Assembly: GCF_015097055.1 (NCBI RefSeq)
Contig: NZ_AP023366.1
Span: 2,183,501-2,247,500, forward strand
Direction of reading: 5' to 3'
DNA from: Effusibacillus dendaii
GTDB taxonomy: Bacteria > Bacillota > Bacilli > Tumebacillales > Effusibacillaceae
Length of the DNA: 64,000 nucleotides
The notes under the pieces are model-generated. The model was not told the origin of the DNA. It worked only from the letters and a program-made list of their open reading frames with translations, and ran no database searches. Below are positions 1 to 8,491 of this stretch, in pieces. Within the stretch, counting starts at the first letter, position 1, and each line of letters opens with the position of its first letter. Made by a program: the position numbers and the translations under genes.

Positions 1-554
1 AATCCCTCCACCCCTGCTGCCACCACGAGCAGCAGCAATATAACAGGAAACAGATACAAAGTCTCTCCGACTGCGCGACGAAAACTTTGCCACCGGGTAA
101 AGCCTGTCATCGGACGAAGCCACATATAGCCCAGTTTGATTCCCATGGAACCTGCCAACAAGAAAGCCGGAATTTCAAAAACCCCGTGCGGCAGCAAACC
201 GAACACAACCAGAGACCAGGCAGGCACGGCAGCCGTTTGTCCAACCATGGAAACGGCGTACCCGACCATTATCCCATTTACGACAATACCGCCGATCGCC
301 AGGATAGCGAGGAAAATACCTGACACAATCAACACAAGTGAGGCTTTGACATTGTTGCTCAACAGCGCCAGGGATAAATTCAAATGATTTCCTTTTGCTC
401 CCGCTGCGATCTGCCCAATATTTTGAAGGAGCGGCTGCATCTTTTCATGAAGCTGCTGAAAAAACACCAATCCGATTAACAATCCAATAATAAACAAGCA
501 AAACGAAAACCAAAAAAACCCTCGATTTCGCGCCATAATCTTAAACGCGTTCAT
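1..554 (-). CDS. Stage II sporulation protein M family (SpoIIM/DUF95), C-terminus cut by window edge
   Basis: My translation of the minus strand from an ATG at 554 stays open to the window edge, about 184 residues. A GGGAGG ribosome binding site stands just upstream. The protein begins with a short basic stretch and a hydrophobic segment, followed by several more hydrophobic segments. The stretch PHGVFEIPAFLLAGSMG is the signature of the SpoIIM/DUF95 membrane family. In the classic SpoIIM the protein works with SpoIID and SpoIIP in engulfment; family members outside the spoII locus have less certain roles. It diverges from pdaB and lies beside other sporulation genes, which fits a spore-related job. 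The stop codon is outside the window. Confidence 0.8.
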   Translation of the reverse strand, partial: MNAFKIMARNRGFFWFSFCLFIIGLLIGLVFFQQLHEKMQPLLQNIGQIAAGAKGNHLNLSLALLSNNVKASLVLIVSGIFLAILAIGGIVVNGIMVGYAVSMVGQTAAVPAWSLVVFGLLPHGVFEIPAFLLAGSMGIKLGYMWLRPMTGFTRWQSFRRAVGETLYLFPVILLLLVVAAGVEG

Positions 555-588
555 AGTTCCTCCCTGTGGGTGCTTTTTGCCATTTCCA

Positions 589-616
589 GCATAACCTCGT
601 CCCTACTGCATAGACA
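589..616 (+). promoter_or_regulatory. Possible sporulation-sigma promoter of pdaB
   Basis: GCATAA at 589-594 and CATAGACA at 609-616 are spaced like -35 and -10 elements of a SigE/SigG-type promoter, 40 bases before the pdaB start. The match is loose, so this is a suggestion based on known sporulation control of pdaB in Bacillus. Confidence 0.3.
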
Positions 617-656
617 TGTATCGATATGGAAAGTGTAGTGACGGAGGTGTTTTTTT

Positions 657-1427
657 ATGAATATAATTTGGTCCTTTCAATGGAAACAAGGCAAACGAGT
701 GGCGATCCTGGCAATCGCAATGTTACTGTTTGTCGGCGTTTTATACAGTGAAGCCGGCTTTGGAAAAATCGGCGCCTTGCCAACAATTACTCCCAGTTCC
801 CCCGGCGCGATTTACAAAGTGGATACGGATCAAAAAGTCGTGGCGCTCACGTTCGACATTTCTTGGGGAGAAAAAACGCCCGGTCCCGTGCTTGATGTAT
901 TGGACAAGAAAGGTTTGACAAAAGCGACCTTCTTCCTTTCCGGTCCCTGGACAGCCACCCACACCGACATTGCCAAACGAATTAAGTCGATGGGATTTGA
1001 AATCGGATCACACGGCAATCTGCATAAAAACTTTTCAGAGTACAGCAACGAATGGATTGATGACCAAGTCAAGAAAGCGGAAGCTTCCATCTATGACGTA
1101 ACCGGTGTCAAGACAAAACTGATTCGGACGCCGAACGGCGATTTTAACAAACGGGTGCTGGAAAAGCTTCACTCCATGGGATACACGACAATCCAATGGG
1201 ATACCGATTCACTTGATTGGAAAAATCCGGGTGTTGACGCCATTGTAAATCGTGTGCTGTCCAAAGCCCACCCTGGCGACATTATTTTGATGCATGCAAG
1301 TGATTCGTGCAAGCAAACGGTGGAAGCGTTACCCCGCATTATCGATGGACTGCGCGCAAAAGGTTATCAATTTGTCACTGTTTCTGAACTGATCGCAGGA
1401 ACAAACGCCAAATCCAAAACGGAATAG
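657..1427 (+). CDS. pdaB: Polysaccharide deacetylase family sporulation protein PdaB
   Basis: The protein has 256 residues: an N-terminal membrane anchor (about residues 13-32) and then a NodB-homology polysaccharide deacetylase domain. Visible motifs are ALTFDISWGEK (motif 1, with only one Asp, as in PdaB proteins), SHGNLHKNFS (metal-binding SHxxxH-like motif 2), RTPNGDFN (motif 3) and the late MHAS motif. PdaB acts on the developing spore and is needed to keep spores stable. Its position beside kbaA and gerD is the conserved Bacillus order. It converges with kbaA, with only 3 bases between the two genes. Confidence 0.93.
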   Translation: MNIIWSFQWKQGKRVAILAIAMLLFVGVLYSEAGFGKIGALPTITPSSPGAIYKVDTDQKVVALTFDISWGEKTPGPVLDVLDKKGLTKATFFLSGPWTATHTDIAKRIKSMGFEIGSHGNLHKNFSEYSNEWIDDQVKKAEASIYDVTGVKTKLIRTPNGDFNKRVLEKLHSMGYTTIQWDTDSLDWKNPGVDAIVNRVLSKAHPGDIILMHASDSCKQTVEALPRIIDGLRAKGYQFVTVSELIAGTNAKSKTE

Positions 1428-1430
1428 ACA

Positions 1431-2012
1431 TCAGTTTTCTGCAAGCGGAGAGGATTGCGGCGATCTTCTCAACAACGGCCCCAAAATCAACAACAAATAC
1501 GTATTGCAGGCAAGCAGGATGGTGCCAATCATGATGGTCAGTCCGGTCAGACCCGATTTTAAGGCAACAAACCATTCGACAATCGTGAACACATACATGA
1601 AAAACAGCGCCGGTACAAACGAATCTTTGCCTGACTGCTTGACTTTAAAATAGGCTGCAATTATAGAAACCAACAGAGGCCAAGTGGCAAACCATACGTA
1701 CGGCCAGATCGATCCTGTGTTCTGGCCTTCCGTAATATATCGAATATAAACGAAGTCGATATACACGACTACAATGACCAGCACTTGCAGCCAACGCCAA
1801 AAGCGAACTGGCAAGAACCCGCGTACAATAAAATTCAGTGTAAGATACGCCCAAAATCCCATCAGCGCCGTGGCCGATACAAACCCGCCTGCCTGAAATC
1901 CAAAAAACAGTTCCAAGTTGGCAAATAAGCCGGTCACTGCATTCAACATCCCTGTTAGGATTCCCACCAATACAGTTGTAACTACCATAAACGAAAACTT
2001 TTTCAAATTCAT
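1431..2012 (-). CDS. kbaA: KinB-signalling pathway activation protein KbaA
   Basis: The protein has 193 residues with about six hydrophobic segments, typical of KbaA, a membrane protein that in Bacillus subtilis promotes activation of the KinB kinase feeding the Spo0A phosphorelay. I chose the ATG at 2012 (MNLKKFSF) because GAGGAGG stands just upstream; an in-frame ATG 48 bases earlier lacks such a site. The C-terminus (LLRRSPQSSPLAEN) is short and hydrophilic. It is divergent from gerD and lies in the conserved gerD-kbaA-pdaB group, which supports the name. Confidence 0.88.
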   Translation of the reverse strand: MNLKKFSFMVVTTVLVGILTGMLNAVTGLFANLELFFGFQAGGFVSATALMGFWAYLTLNFIVRGFLPVRFWRWLQVLVIVVVYIDFVYIRYITEGQNTGSIWPYVWFATWPLLVSIIAAYFKVKQSGKDSFVPALFFMYVFTIVEWFVALKSGLTGLTIMIGTILLACNTYLLLILGPLLRRSPQSSPLAEN

Positions 2013-2155
2013 ATTAAAAATCCTCCTCAACGTAACAAAACCATCATAATCAATAACCACCCATTTTCACAACCCATAGATTGGATTTCTCCTTACCGCA
2101 TGTGCCTTTTCACTTCTAGGCATATTATGAACAAGCACAGAAAGGAGGGCTCTAC

Positions 2156-2890
2156 ATGCGAAGGAAAAGCCATGTGTGGATGTTCGTTACGCTTACCTTC
2201 CTCGTTAGCAGCCTCACGTCATGCTCAACGGGAGGAAATCGGAACGCACAGGCATCTGACCAACAGCAAAAACCGGATTACAACCAAACCAAATCGATGA
2301 TGCTTGATATCCTTCATTCCAAAGAAGGAAGAGACACGCTAACTGATATAATGAAAGAACCCACCTTCAAAAAGAACCTTGTCGTTACCGAACAGGATGT
2401 ATCCAGCGCGATTGTAAAAACATTAAACAACGATCAAACACAGAAGCGAATCCTGGAAGCGCAGATGACCAATCCCAACTTCGCTGCCACAATGGTAAAA
2501 GCATCCAAACAAGAACAACAAAAGATGCTCAAACAGTTAATGAAAGACCCAGAATACCAAAATTCCATATTAACCTTGATGAAATCGCCCGATTATCAAA
2601 GACTGGTGCTGACTACACTCGAATCACCTGAATATCGACAGCAAACCATGAAAATCCTTGCCGAATCCTTGCAAAACCCCGAGTTTAAACTGATCTTTAT
2701 GGATATTGTAAAAGAAGCCATTCGCTCGGGTGCTGGGGTTTCCAAAACAGGCGGTCAACAAGGCGGTAAACAGCAGGGCGGGCAGGATGGTCAACAGCAA
2801 GGGAATCAAAGCGGCGGATCGTCCGAACAGAGTGATGGAGGCGACGGCGGCGGCCAAGACGATCAACAAAAAAAGAAAAAAGAAGAATAA
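2156..2890 (+). CDS. gerD: Spore germination lipoprotein GerD
   Basis: The protein has 244 residues, a lipoprotein signal peptide with lipobox LTSC (Cys at about residue 23) and a helical core (about 45-190) rich in repeated PEY/PDY motifs. The last 50 residues are a low-complexity tail of Gln, Gly, Ser and Asp ending in KKKKEE. GerD sits in the spore inner membrane and gathers GerA-type germinant receptors into the germinosome. An AAGGAGG site precedes the ATG at 2156. A germinant-receptor operon lies only 3 kb away, inside the rpsI island, so receptor and scaffold genes are near neighbours here. Confidence 0.92.
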   Translation: MRRKSHVWMFVTLTFLVSSLTSCSTGGNRNAQASDQQQKPDYNQTKSMMLDILHSKEGRDTLTDIMKEPTFKKNLVVTEQDVSSAIVKTLNNDQTQKRILEAQMTNPNFAATMVKASKQEQQKMLKQLMKDPEYQNSILTLMKSPDYQRLVLTTLESPEYRQQTMKILAESLQNPEFKLIFMDIVKEAIRSGAGVSKTGGQQGGKQQGGQDGQQQGNQSGGSSEQSDGGDGGGQDDQQKKKKEE

Positions 2891-2891
2891 T

Positions 2892-2955
2892 AAAAACACC
2901 CCTTGCATGAGATTTTAGAACTCCGCTGTTCGAAGGACTGCTCTCATTCAAGGGG
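2892..2955. terminator. Hairpin between convergent gerD and salA
   Basis: CCCCTTG (2899-2905) pairs with CAAGGGG (2949-2955), and ATGAGA pairs with TCTCAT inside it. On the minus strand the stem is followed by GTTTTTATT, a good U-tract for salA. On the plus strand the tail is weaker. It probably ends both transcripts. Confidence 0.75.
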
Positions 2956-2961
2956 TTATTG

Positions 2962-4059
2962 TTACGCGCCGGAGGTTGCCGTCATTTTAATATCCGCTTT
3001 GACAGCTACATTTTGTGCAATTTTCTCAAATACGCGTGCCTGTTCCGAGCCATCTGCAAAAATACCGCTTCCCGAAGCAGTCGCTACCGTTAACGGGATT
3101 TGTCCGAGAAGTTCTGTATTTAATTCGCAGGCCAGTTTTTCGCCGCCGCCTTGGCCAAAAATGTAATGTTTTTCTCCATTCACTTCAAAATAAGACATGT
3201 TTTCAATGACGCCTATAATCTCATGATTCGTCCGAATTGCCATGGTGCCTGCTCTTGCCGCTACTTCTGTAGCGTTGGATTGCGGTGTGGTAACAATAAT
3301 TTCTTTGCTTTTTGGCAGCAAAGAATGCACATCTAACGCTACATCCCCCGTTCCGGGCGGCAAATCAAGCAGCATTACGTCAAGATCACCCCAAAACGCT
3401 TCGGTAAAAAAGTTGCGGAGCATTTTGCCAAGCATCGGGCCACGCCACACAACCGGGTTGTTCTCATGAACAAAAAATCCCATCGACATGATCTTGATGC
3501 CGTCCTGCTGTACCGGCATAATCATTTTATCGACAAGCGTTGGCCGCTTGTCTCCTAGATTGAAAATATTCGGCAAGCTAAAACCATATATGTCAGCGTC
3601 AATCACACCAACCCGGTAGCCCAACCGAGACAAAGCAACCGCCAAATTGGCTGTTGTGGTCGATTTTCCGACTCCTCCTTTGCCAGAAGCTACAGCTATA
3701 AACACCGTTTTGGCATCTTCCCTGAGAAGGGCGGGGATTTCCGGCTGACCGGCTATCTGCAGCGGATCTGCCTGTCCGGCTCTTACTTTCGCCGCAAACC
3801 GGCTGCGTTCTTCTTCATTCATCGTTCCAATGACCACGTCATATGATTCAACTCCGGGCACCGCCGCCAATGCCGCACGAACATCTTGATCGATTTTATT
3901 GCGAAGCGGGCATCCGGCAACCGTCAGCAAAATTTCCACATTCACGTGACTGCCTTGAATATCTACCCGTTTAACCATGTCCAACTCCACAATGCTCCGA
4001 TGGACTTCCGGATCCTCCACTTTACGCAAAGCATCCAAAACTTGTTGTTCTGTAACCAC
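2962..4059 (-). CDS. salA: SalA / Mrp-ApbC family P-loop ATPase
   Basis: The protein has 365 residues. An N-terminal MIP18/DUF59-like domain (about 1-80) leads into an Mrp/NBP35-type ATPase with deviant Walker A SGKGGVGKST near residue 124 and the DADIYGFSLPNI switch region. Family members carry Fe-S clusters or, as SalA in B. subtilis, act as ATP-dependent regulators of protease genes. It lies between cwlD and gerD, exactly where salA lies in Bacillus. Translation starts at a GTG (4059) behind GGAGGTG. Confidence 0.88.
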   Translation of the reverse strand: MVTEQQVLDALRKVEDPEVHRSIVELDMVKRVDIQGSHVNVEILLTVAGCPLRNKIDQDVRAALAAVPGVESYDVVIGTMNEEERSRFAAKVRAGQADPLQIAGQPEIPALLREDAKTVFIAVASGKGGVGKSTTTANLAVALSRLGYRVGVIDADIYGFSLPNIFNLGDKRPTLVDKMIMPVQQDGIKIMSMGFFVHENNPVVWRGPMLGKMLRNFFTEAFWGDLDVMLLDLPPGTGDVALDVHSLLPKSKEIIVTTPQSNATEVAARAGTMAIRTNHEIIGVIENMSYFEVNGEKHYIFGQGGGEKLACELNTELLGQIPLTVATASGSGIFADGSEQARVFEKIAQNVAVKADIKMTATSGA

Positions 4060-4122
4060 TGATCCTTCACCTCCAAATTTACAGTTTACATTTTACCCTT
4101 TAATCACGGTTCGCACAAATGT

Positions 4123-4845
4123 TTATCTTACATTTTCCGAGTTACTGAAATAGTCCAGAACTCCTTGGTAGAGTGAATACGCAATTTTTTTCTGATAGGT
4201 ACTTTTTTTTAACAGCTCAAGTTCCTGCGCATTCGATAAAAATCCGACCTCTGCCAACACAGAGGGTACTCCCGCCTGCCTCAACAAATACAAATTTTCC
4301 TGCTGCTCAATGTCACGCTTGGAATCCAATTCCTGCTTAAAATAGGCTTGAATTGACTGAGCCAGCAATTTGCTGGCAGGCACATCCGAATCGTAAAAAG
4401 CTTGCGCTCCCTTCCCTCCGCTCGGATTTGAATTCAGGTGTATCGACAGGAACATATCCGCTTCATTGTCTTTAATCTTCATCAGGCGAGCGCGCAAATC
4501 TTCCGCTTTTCTTCTGCTAAGCCCTTTGGTTTCTGGTTTCGCCAGGTCACGGTCGTCCTCTCGGGTCATAATCACATATGCCCCGGATTGCTGCAGGTAA
4601 TCACGCAAGTATTTCGCTATATTTAAGTTGATTGTCTTTTCGATTGTTCCGTCTGCGGCGACCGCCCCCCCATCCGGACCACCATGTCCCGCATCCACCA
4701 CGATGGTGTAGCCAGATAAAGAAGCACTTTCTGTCCATAATTTTGTGATAGGAATGTCTGATTTGATCAAATTTACAAAGAACAACAAGATCGCTAATGT
4801 ACCCGCGATAATAGATATCTTCCGCCAATCCTTTGAAGCTTCCAT
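4123..4845 (-). CDS. cwlD: N-acetylmuramoyl-L-alanine amidase CwlD
   Basis: The protein has 240 residues: an N-terminal membrane segment, then an Amidase_3 zinc hydrolase domain with DAGHGGPDGG (zinc His), the IHLNSN motif with the second His and AEVGFLSN with the catalytic Glu. CwlD removes peptide side chains from spore cortex peptidoglycan so that muramic-delta-lactam can form, which lytic enzymes recognise at germination. I start it at the ATG at 4845 (MEASKDW) behind GAGGAGGAG. A longer in-frame start at 4905 would translate a tandem repeat and is unlikely. Confidence 0.92.
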   Translation of the reverse strand: MEASKDWRKISIIAGTLAILLFFVNLIKSDIPITKLWTESASLSGYTIVVDAGHGGPDGGAVAADGTIEKTINLNIAKYLRDYLQQSGAYVIMTREDDRDLAKPETKGLSRRKAEDLRARLMKIKDNEADMFLSIHLNSNPSGGKGAQAFYDSDVPASKLLAQSIQAYFKQELDSKRDIEQQENLYLLRQAGVPSVLAEVGFLSNAQELELLKKSTYQKKIAYSLYQGVLDYFSNSENVR

Positions 4846-4864
4846 GCTCCTCCTCCTCAGCTTA

Positions 4865-4945
4865 GCGAGACTTGTGCCCTTTGGGTGCATAGCACGACTT
4901 GGCACCTATGGTGCCTAAGCGTGACTTGTGCCCTTTGGGTAGTTG
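4865..4945. repeat. Three-copy 27-bp imperfect tandem repeat upstream of cwlD
   Basis: Units lie at 4865-4891, 4892-4918 and 4919-4945. Units 1 and 3 share ACTTGTGCCCTTTGGGT; the middle unit carries the perfect palindrome GGCACC-TAT-GGTGCC. Each unit can fold into a small hairpin. The array ends about 20 bases before the cwlD start, so it would lie in the cwlD leader. Confidence 0.75.
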
Positions 4946-5007
4946 TCTCTCACATATATATGAAGAAGCAGGACAAAACCATGACAGAAAGTGGACAAAA
5001 CGGGTAA

Positions 5008-5034
5008 CAAAAAAAGACACCCAAACGGGTGTCT
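5008..5034 (-). terminator. Displaced original rpsI terminator
   Basis: AGACACCC-AAAC-GGGTGTCT (5015-5034) forms an 8-bp stem, followed on the minus strand by a run of seven T. It lies just beyond the stranded copy of the rpsI 3' end (5062-5121), so it is best read as the terminator that rpsI used before the island inserted. Confidence 0.8.
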
Positions 5035-5061
5035 GGTAGCAGCTTGTTTGACGTATCGCAA

Positions 5062-5121
5062 TTAATGCTTGGAGAATTGCGGAGCGCGGCGAACCGCTTT
5101 GAGTCCGTACTTTTTCCGTTC
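5062..5121 (-). repeat. Left attachment repeat: duplicated 3' end of rpsI
   Basis: On the minus strand this 60-bp piece matches the last 60 bases of rpsI (11298-11357) at 56 positions, and the 28 bases 5094-5121 are identical to 11330-11357. It would encode the S9 tail [17 protein letters not shown] and a stop codon, but has no upstream gene body. It marks the left border of an element that integrated in rpsI. Confidence 0.88.
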
Positions 5122-5130
5122 TTCTATTTC

Positions 5131-5260
5131 AGGGTTTTAAGGTATTTCATATGAGGCTGAAAACCCTAATAAATCAACTATTTTTCATTTTCGTTTTTCA
5201 TACCGTTTCAAGGTCTTTCATACTTTTGTGGGTGAATTGTGGGTGCTGAGGGTGGGCACC
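5131..5260. repeat. Left-end inner repeats and hairpin of the rpsI island
   Basis: Inside the left border are an inverted repeat AGGGTTTT/AAAACCCT (5131-5138, 5160-5167) and a 13-bp direct repeat AAGGTATTTCATA / AAGGTCTTTCATA (5139-5151, 5210-5222). Two 11-bp spaced copies of TTGTGGGTG follow (5226-5234, 5237-5245). Next is GAGGGTG-GG-CACCCTC followed by a T run, which resembles a terminator. The TTGTGGGTG pair recurs at the right end (11207-11230). This layout resembles integrase arm-binding sites. Confidence 0.6.
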
Positions 5261-5423
5261 CTCATTTTTTTCTTCCAGCAATACAGTATTCATCCCAGTT
5301 TTGTTACACGATTGTTACACCGATGTCACAGAGTTGTTACATAATACAATAAATTTCCAATTCAACTCAGATCAATTCCGAGCCTCTATTAAGTACCCGT
5401 AGACTTATTTTCCATCTTATACC

Positions 5424-5549
5424 ATGAAACGAAAACAAAAAATTGCCGAGTTAAAGCCAGATAATTACCAGCCCGTTACTTTTTCCTGCCATAGAGGAGA
5501 GTGCAACGATAGATGTAGTGTTGTCGATACTGCGGCCCGACGATCATAA
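5424..5549 (+). CDS. Possible 41-residue ORF, function unknown
   Basis: An ATG at 5424 opens 41 codons: a basic start (MKRKQKIAELK), the Cys/His stretch SCHRGECNDRC and a stop at 5549. No strong ribosome binding site is visible and I recognise no family. It could be a fragment of a larger lost gene of the island. The rest of the 570 bases between the left border and the ger operon holds only the end repeats and no other gene that I can support. Confidence 0.25.
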   Translation: MKRKQKIAELKPDNYQPVTFSCHRGECNDRCSVVDTAARRS

Positions 5550-5699
5550 ATGAACGTGGTCGCCGCCCATTTCTTTCCTCTCGATTCTCGGATTCCTCAA
5601 ATCACTACGCTTTGGTACTATCCTAAAAAGCCCGAGCTGTTTTAACGAAACCGTATTTTGTCAATAATAAAATGATAAAAGTACGACAAGGGGATCGCT

Positions 5700-7280
5700 A
5701 TGGGCAATGTAAAAAAATTTTTGAACCATCTGTTACGCTCCGACCGGAAAAAGTCGGCAAATGCCGAACTGCCAAGCAAGAATCCACAAACCCAAACATT
5801 GCTATCCAGAAAATTGAATGAAAATTTGCAACTGATACAAGACATTTATTCGGATTGTTCCGACGTCATTTTTCATGACTTTTTGATCGGCGATCAAACA
5901 AAAGCCGTACTTATTTACATCGATGGTCTTACCAATGTTGAAGAGTTAGACCGAAATGTACTAGCACCGCTTCAGCAGGATTTCGCTCTGGAACATACAC
6001 TTCCGAACATTCGTAAAAAAATCGCCGTCTCGTCCATAAAACATGTGAAAACCGTAGCTGATGTCATCGAAGAAATATCCGGCGGGAATCCCGTCCTGCT
6101 CATGGAGCGGGAAAAGCAAGGATTGTCGGTCGGATTGTCCAAGTGGGAAAAACGCACAATTGAAGAACCTACGGCCGAGTCGGTTTTACGGGGGCCAAGG
6201 GAAGGATTCATCGAATCGCTGCGGACCAATACTGCTTTGCTGCGGCGGAAAGTAAGAAGTCCGAACCTGAAAATCAAATCGATGAACATCGGGACCTATT
6301 CCGGAACGACGATCGCCATTGCCTATATCGAGGGAATTGCGGCTCCCGCTTTAGTCGAGGAAATGAAGAGCCGGTTACAACGGATTGAGATCGATGGCAT
6401 ATTGGAAAGCGTGTATATCGAGGAATTGATTGAAGACAATCCTCTTTCCCCCTTCCCTCAACTTCTTTCGACAGAACGGCCGGATGTGGCAAGCGCCTAT
6501 TTGCTGGAAGGGCATGTCGTCGTATTAGTCGACGGAACCCCCAGTGTGCTGATCGCTCCGGTTACAATTTTTTCCTTGCTGCAATCGCCTGAAGATTATT
6601 ATGAGCGATACGTTGTCGGTACGGCGATTCGTTGGCTGCGTTATCTGTTTTATGCCATCTCTTTGCTGGGGCCTTCATTTTATGTCGCCATCATTACGTA
6701 TCACCAGGAAATGATTCCGGCCAACCTTTTATTAACGATGGCGAAATCACGTGAACAAGTACCATTTCCCGCCCTTGTGGAGGCCCTACTTATGGAATCC
6801 ATGTTTGAAGCGCTGCGTGAGGCTGGCGCCAGACTCCCCAGGCAAATCGGAACAGCCGTCAGCATTGTTGGGGCACTTGTCATCGGTCAAGCGGCGATTG
6901 CAGCCGGTATCGTGTCCGCTCCGATGGTGGTGGTTGTGGCCATTACGGGAATCGCTTCATTTATGGCTCCCCGGTTCACTGTTGGAATTGCCGTCAGGCT
7001 GCTTCGTTTCCCCATGATGTTCCTTGCGGGTTTCCTGGGGCTTCTCGGCGTGTTTCTGGGAGGAATTGTCATTTTGAATCATCTCCTTACCCTTCGTTCT
7101 TTCGGGGTTCCCTATATGTCTCCTCTGGCCCCGATGAAAGGCCGCGACCTGAAAGATGTACTTTGGCGGGCTCCGCGTTGGATGTTGAACACACGCCCAC
7201 ACTTGACCGGAGAATGGAATCCCTATCGGCAGGCTCCCAGACAACAGCCAAGTCCAGCCAAAGGGGATGAAGAGGGATAA
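5700..7280 (+). CDS. GerA-type spore germinant receptor, A subunit
   Basis: The protein has 526 residues. A long hydrophilic N-terminal region (about 1-300, the GerA family NTD) contains the family stretch LRGPREGFIESLRTNTALLRRK. About five membrane segments follow (300-490), then a Pro-rich tail. It lies in the spore inner membrane as part of a receptor that senses small nutrients. AAGGGGAT precedes the ATG at 5700. It is the first gene of a tight operon (A, C, D, B) and overlaps or nearly touches the C gene. All lie within the rpsI island and run opposite to the surrounding host genes. The germinant cannot be read from the sequence. Confidence 0.93.
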   Translation: MGNVKKFLNHLLRSDRKKSANAELPSKNPQTQTLLSRKLNENLQLIQDIYSDCSDVIFHDFLIGDQTKAVLIYIDGLTNVEELDRNVLAPLQQDFALEHTLPNIRKKIAVSSIKHVKTVADVIEEISGGNPVLLMEREKQGLSVGLSKWEKRTIEEPTAESVLRGPREGFIESLRTNTALLRRKVRSPNLKIKSMNIGTYSGTTIAIAYIEGIAAPALVEEMKSRLQRIEIDGILESVYIEELIEDNPLSPFPQLLSTERPDVASAYLLEGHVVVLVDGTPSVLIAPVTIFSLLQSPEDYYERYVVGTAIRWLRYLFYAISLLGPSFYVAIITYHQEMIPANLLLTMAKSREQVPFPALVEALLMESMFEALREAGARLPRQIGTAVSIVGALVIGQAAIAAGIVSAPMVVVVAITGIASFMAPRFTVGIAVRLLRFPMMFLAGFLGLLGVFLGGIVILNHLLTLRSFGVPYMSPLAPMKGRDLKDVLWRAPRWMLNTRPHLTGEWNPYRQAPRQQPSPAKGDEEG

Positions 7281-7296
7281 TCGGAAGGGGATTTTC

Positions 7297-8484
7297 ATGG
7301 ATACAACAAGACGAAAAACCGTTCTTCTCCTCTTTTTCCTTTCTATTAATGCGCTGTTGCTTTCCGGCTGTTGGGACCGAACGGAAGTGAATGATTTGGC
7401 GATCATTACAGCAACCGGTTTGGATCTGACGGAAGATCATCAACTGGAGCTGTCCGTAAAAATATATCTTACGTCACCGTCAGCCCCTCAGCAGACGTCA
7501 GGGATGTCCGACACCAGTGGCGAGGGGGCCGGAAAATCGGTCGTTCGATCGGCGGCAGGACCGACCATGGCGGATGCGGTATCCAAATTGCAGCAGGTGA
7601 TCACTCGCAAGGTGTTTTGGGGGCAGGACGAAGTATTCATTTTTGGGGAAAGCTTGGCGAAAGAAGGCCTTGCCGGGCCGATGGAATTCTTGATGCGGCA
7701 CCCCGCTCCAAGGGAACGCGCAAACGTATTCGTCAGCAAAGGTTCGGCGAAAGATGTGCTGCAGCTTGAGCCCCCTATTGAACGCTCTGTTGCGGATGCG
7801 TTGCGGAAAATGGCCGAGTCGCAAACAGGACTGAATATCACGATGAAAGAACTGGCGCAAATGATGGCCGGAAGAGCCAAGGCGGCTGTCATCCCTTTGG
7901 TGGAAATCAAACCCCAACAAGAAAATCAGGAAGCGTTTCCGTTTATTAATGGAGCGGCAATATTGAAAAACGGGAAACTGGTCGGGCGCATGAACGATAG
8001 CGCAACCCGGGGGATCATGTGGCTGAGAAACGAAGTAAAAAGAGGCACCGTGACCGTTTCCCCGAAAAACACCAAAGGACATGTTTCCCTCCAACTGCTA
8101 AGAAGCCATACGGAATTGGTTCCGCATATTCACGGGGACAACTGGAGCATAACTGTCAAGATTGAAACTCAGGACGATATCGTCGAAAATACAACGGACC
8201 TGGATCTCGCGGATCCGAAGCATATCGAAGAATTGGAAACAGAATTGGGATCCGACATCAAACATCGTGTGAACATGGCCCTGGCACAAGCGCAGAAAAA
8301 AATGAACGCCGACATTTTCAATTTTGCCGATACTTTTTACCGTAAATATCCGAAAGAATGGAATCAAAACAAGGATCGCTGGGACGAGATATATCCGAAT
8401 GTGGAAGTCAAGCTGGAGACGAACCCTAAAGTTGCCAGACCGGGAATGACAGGCAAAAGCCTTTTTAAGCCGAATCAGAGGTGA
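7297..8484 (+). CDS. GerA-type germinant receptor, C subunit (Ger(x)C lipoprotein)
   Basis: The protein has 395 residues from the ATG at 7297, which follows GGAAGGGG. A longer start at 7267, overlapping the A gene, has its purine run too close. The signal peptide ends in lipobox LLSGC, followed by WDRTEVNDLAI, the usual beginning of Ger(x)C proteins. The three-domain body (for example GAAILKNGKLVG and the late NADIFNFADTFYRKYP) matches the family. The lipid-anchored C subunit lies on the outer face of the spore inner membrane with A and B. Confidence 0.93.
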   Translation: MDTTRRKTVLLLFFLSINALLLSGCWDRTEVNDLAIITATGLDLTEDHQLELSVKIYLTSPSAPQQTSGMSDTSGEGAGKSVVRSAAGPTMADAVSKLQQVITRKVFWGQDEVFIFGESLAKEGLAGPMEFLMRHPAPRERANVFVSKGSAKDVLQLEPPIERSVADALRKMAESQTGLNITMKELAQMMAGRAKAAVIPLVEIKPQQENQEAFPFINGAAILKNGKLVGRMNDSATRGIMWLRNEVKRGTVTVSPKNTKGHVSLQLLRSHTELVPHIHGDNWSITVKIETQDDIVENTTDLDLADPKHIEELETELGSDIKHRVNMALAQAQKKMNADIFNFADTFYRKYPKEWNQNKDRWDEIYPNVEVKLETNPKVARPGMTGKSLFKPNQR

Positions 8485-8491
8485 TCAAAAA

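Noticed and set aside
4846..4905. An N-terminal extension of CwlD by 20 residues
   Set aside because: It would translate tandem-repeat sequence and lacks a ribosome site, while the inner Met has a very strong one.
4865..4945. A CRISPR array
   Set aside because: The units are adjacent, without spacers of unique sequence, and there are only three.
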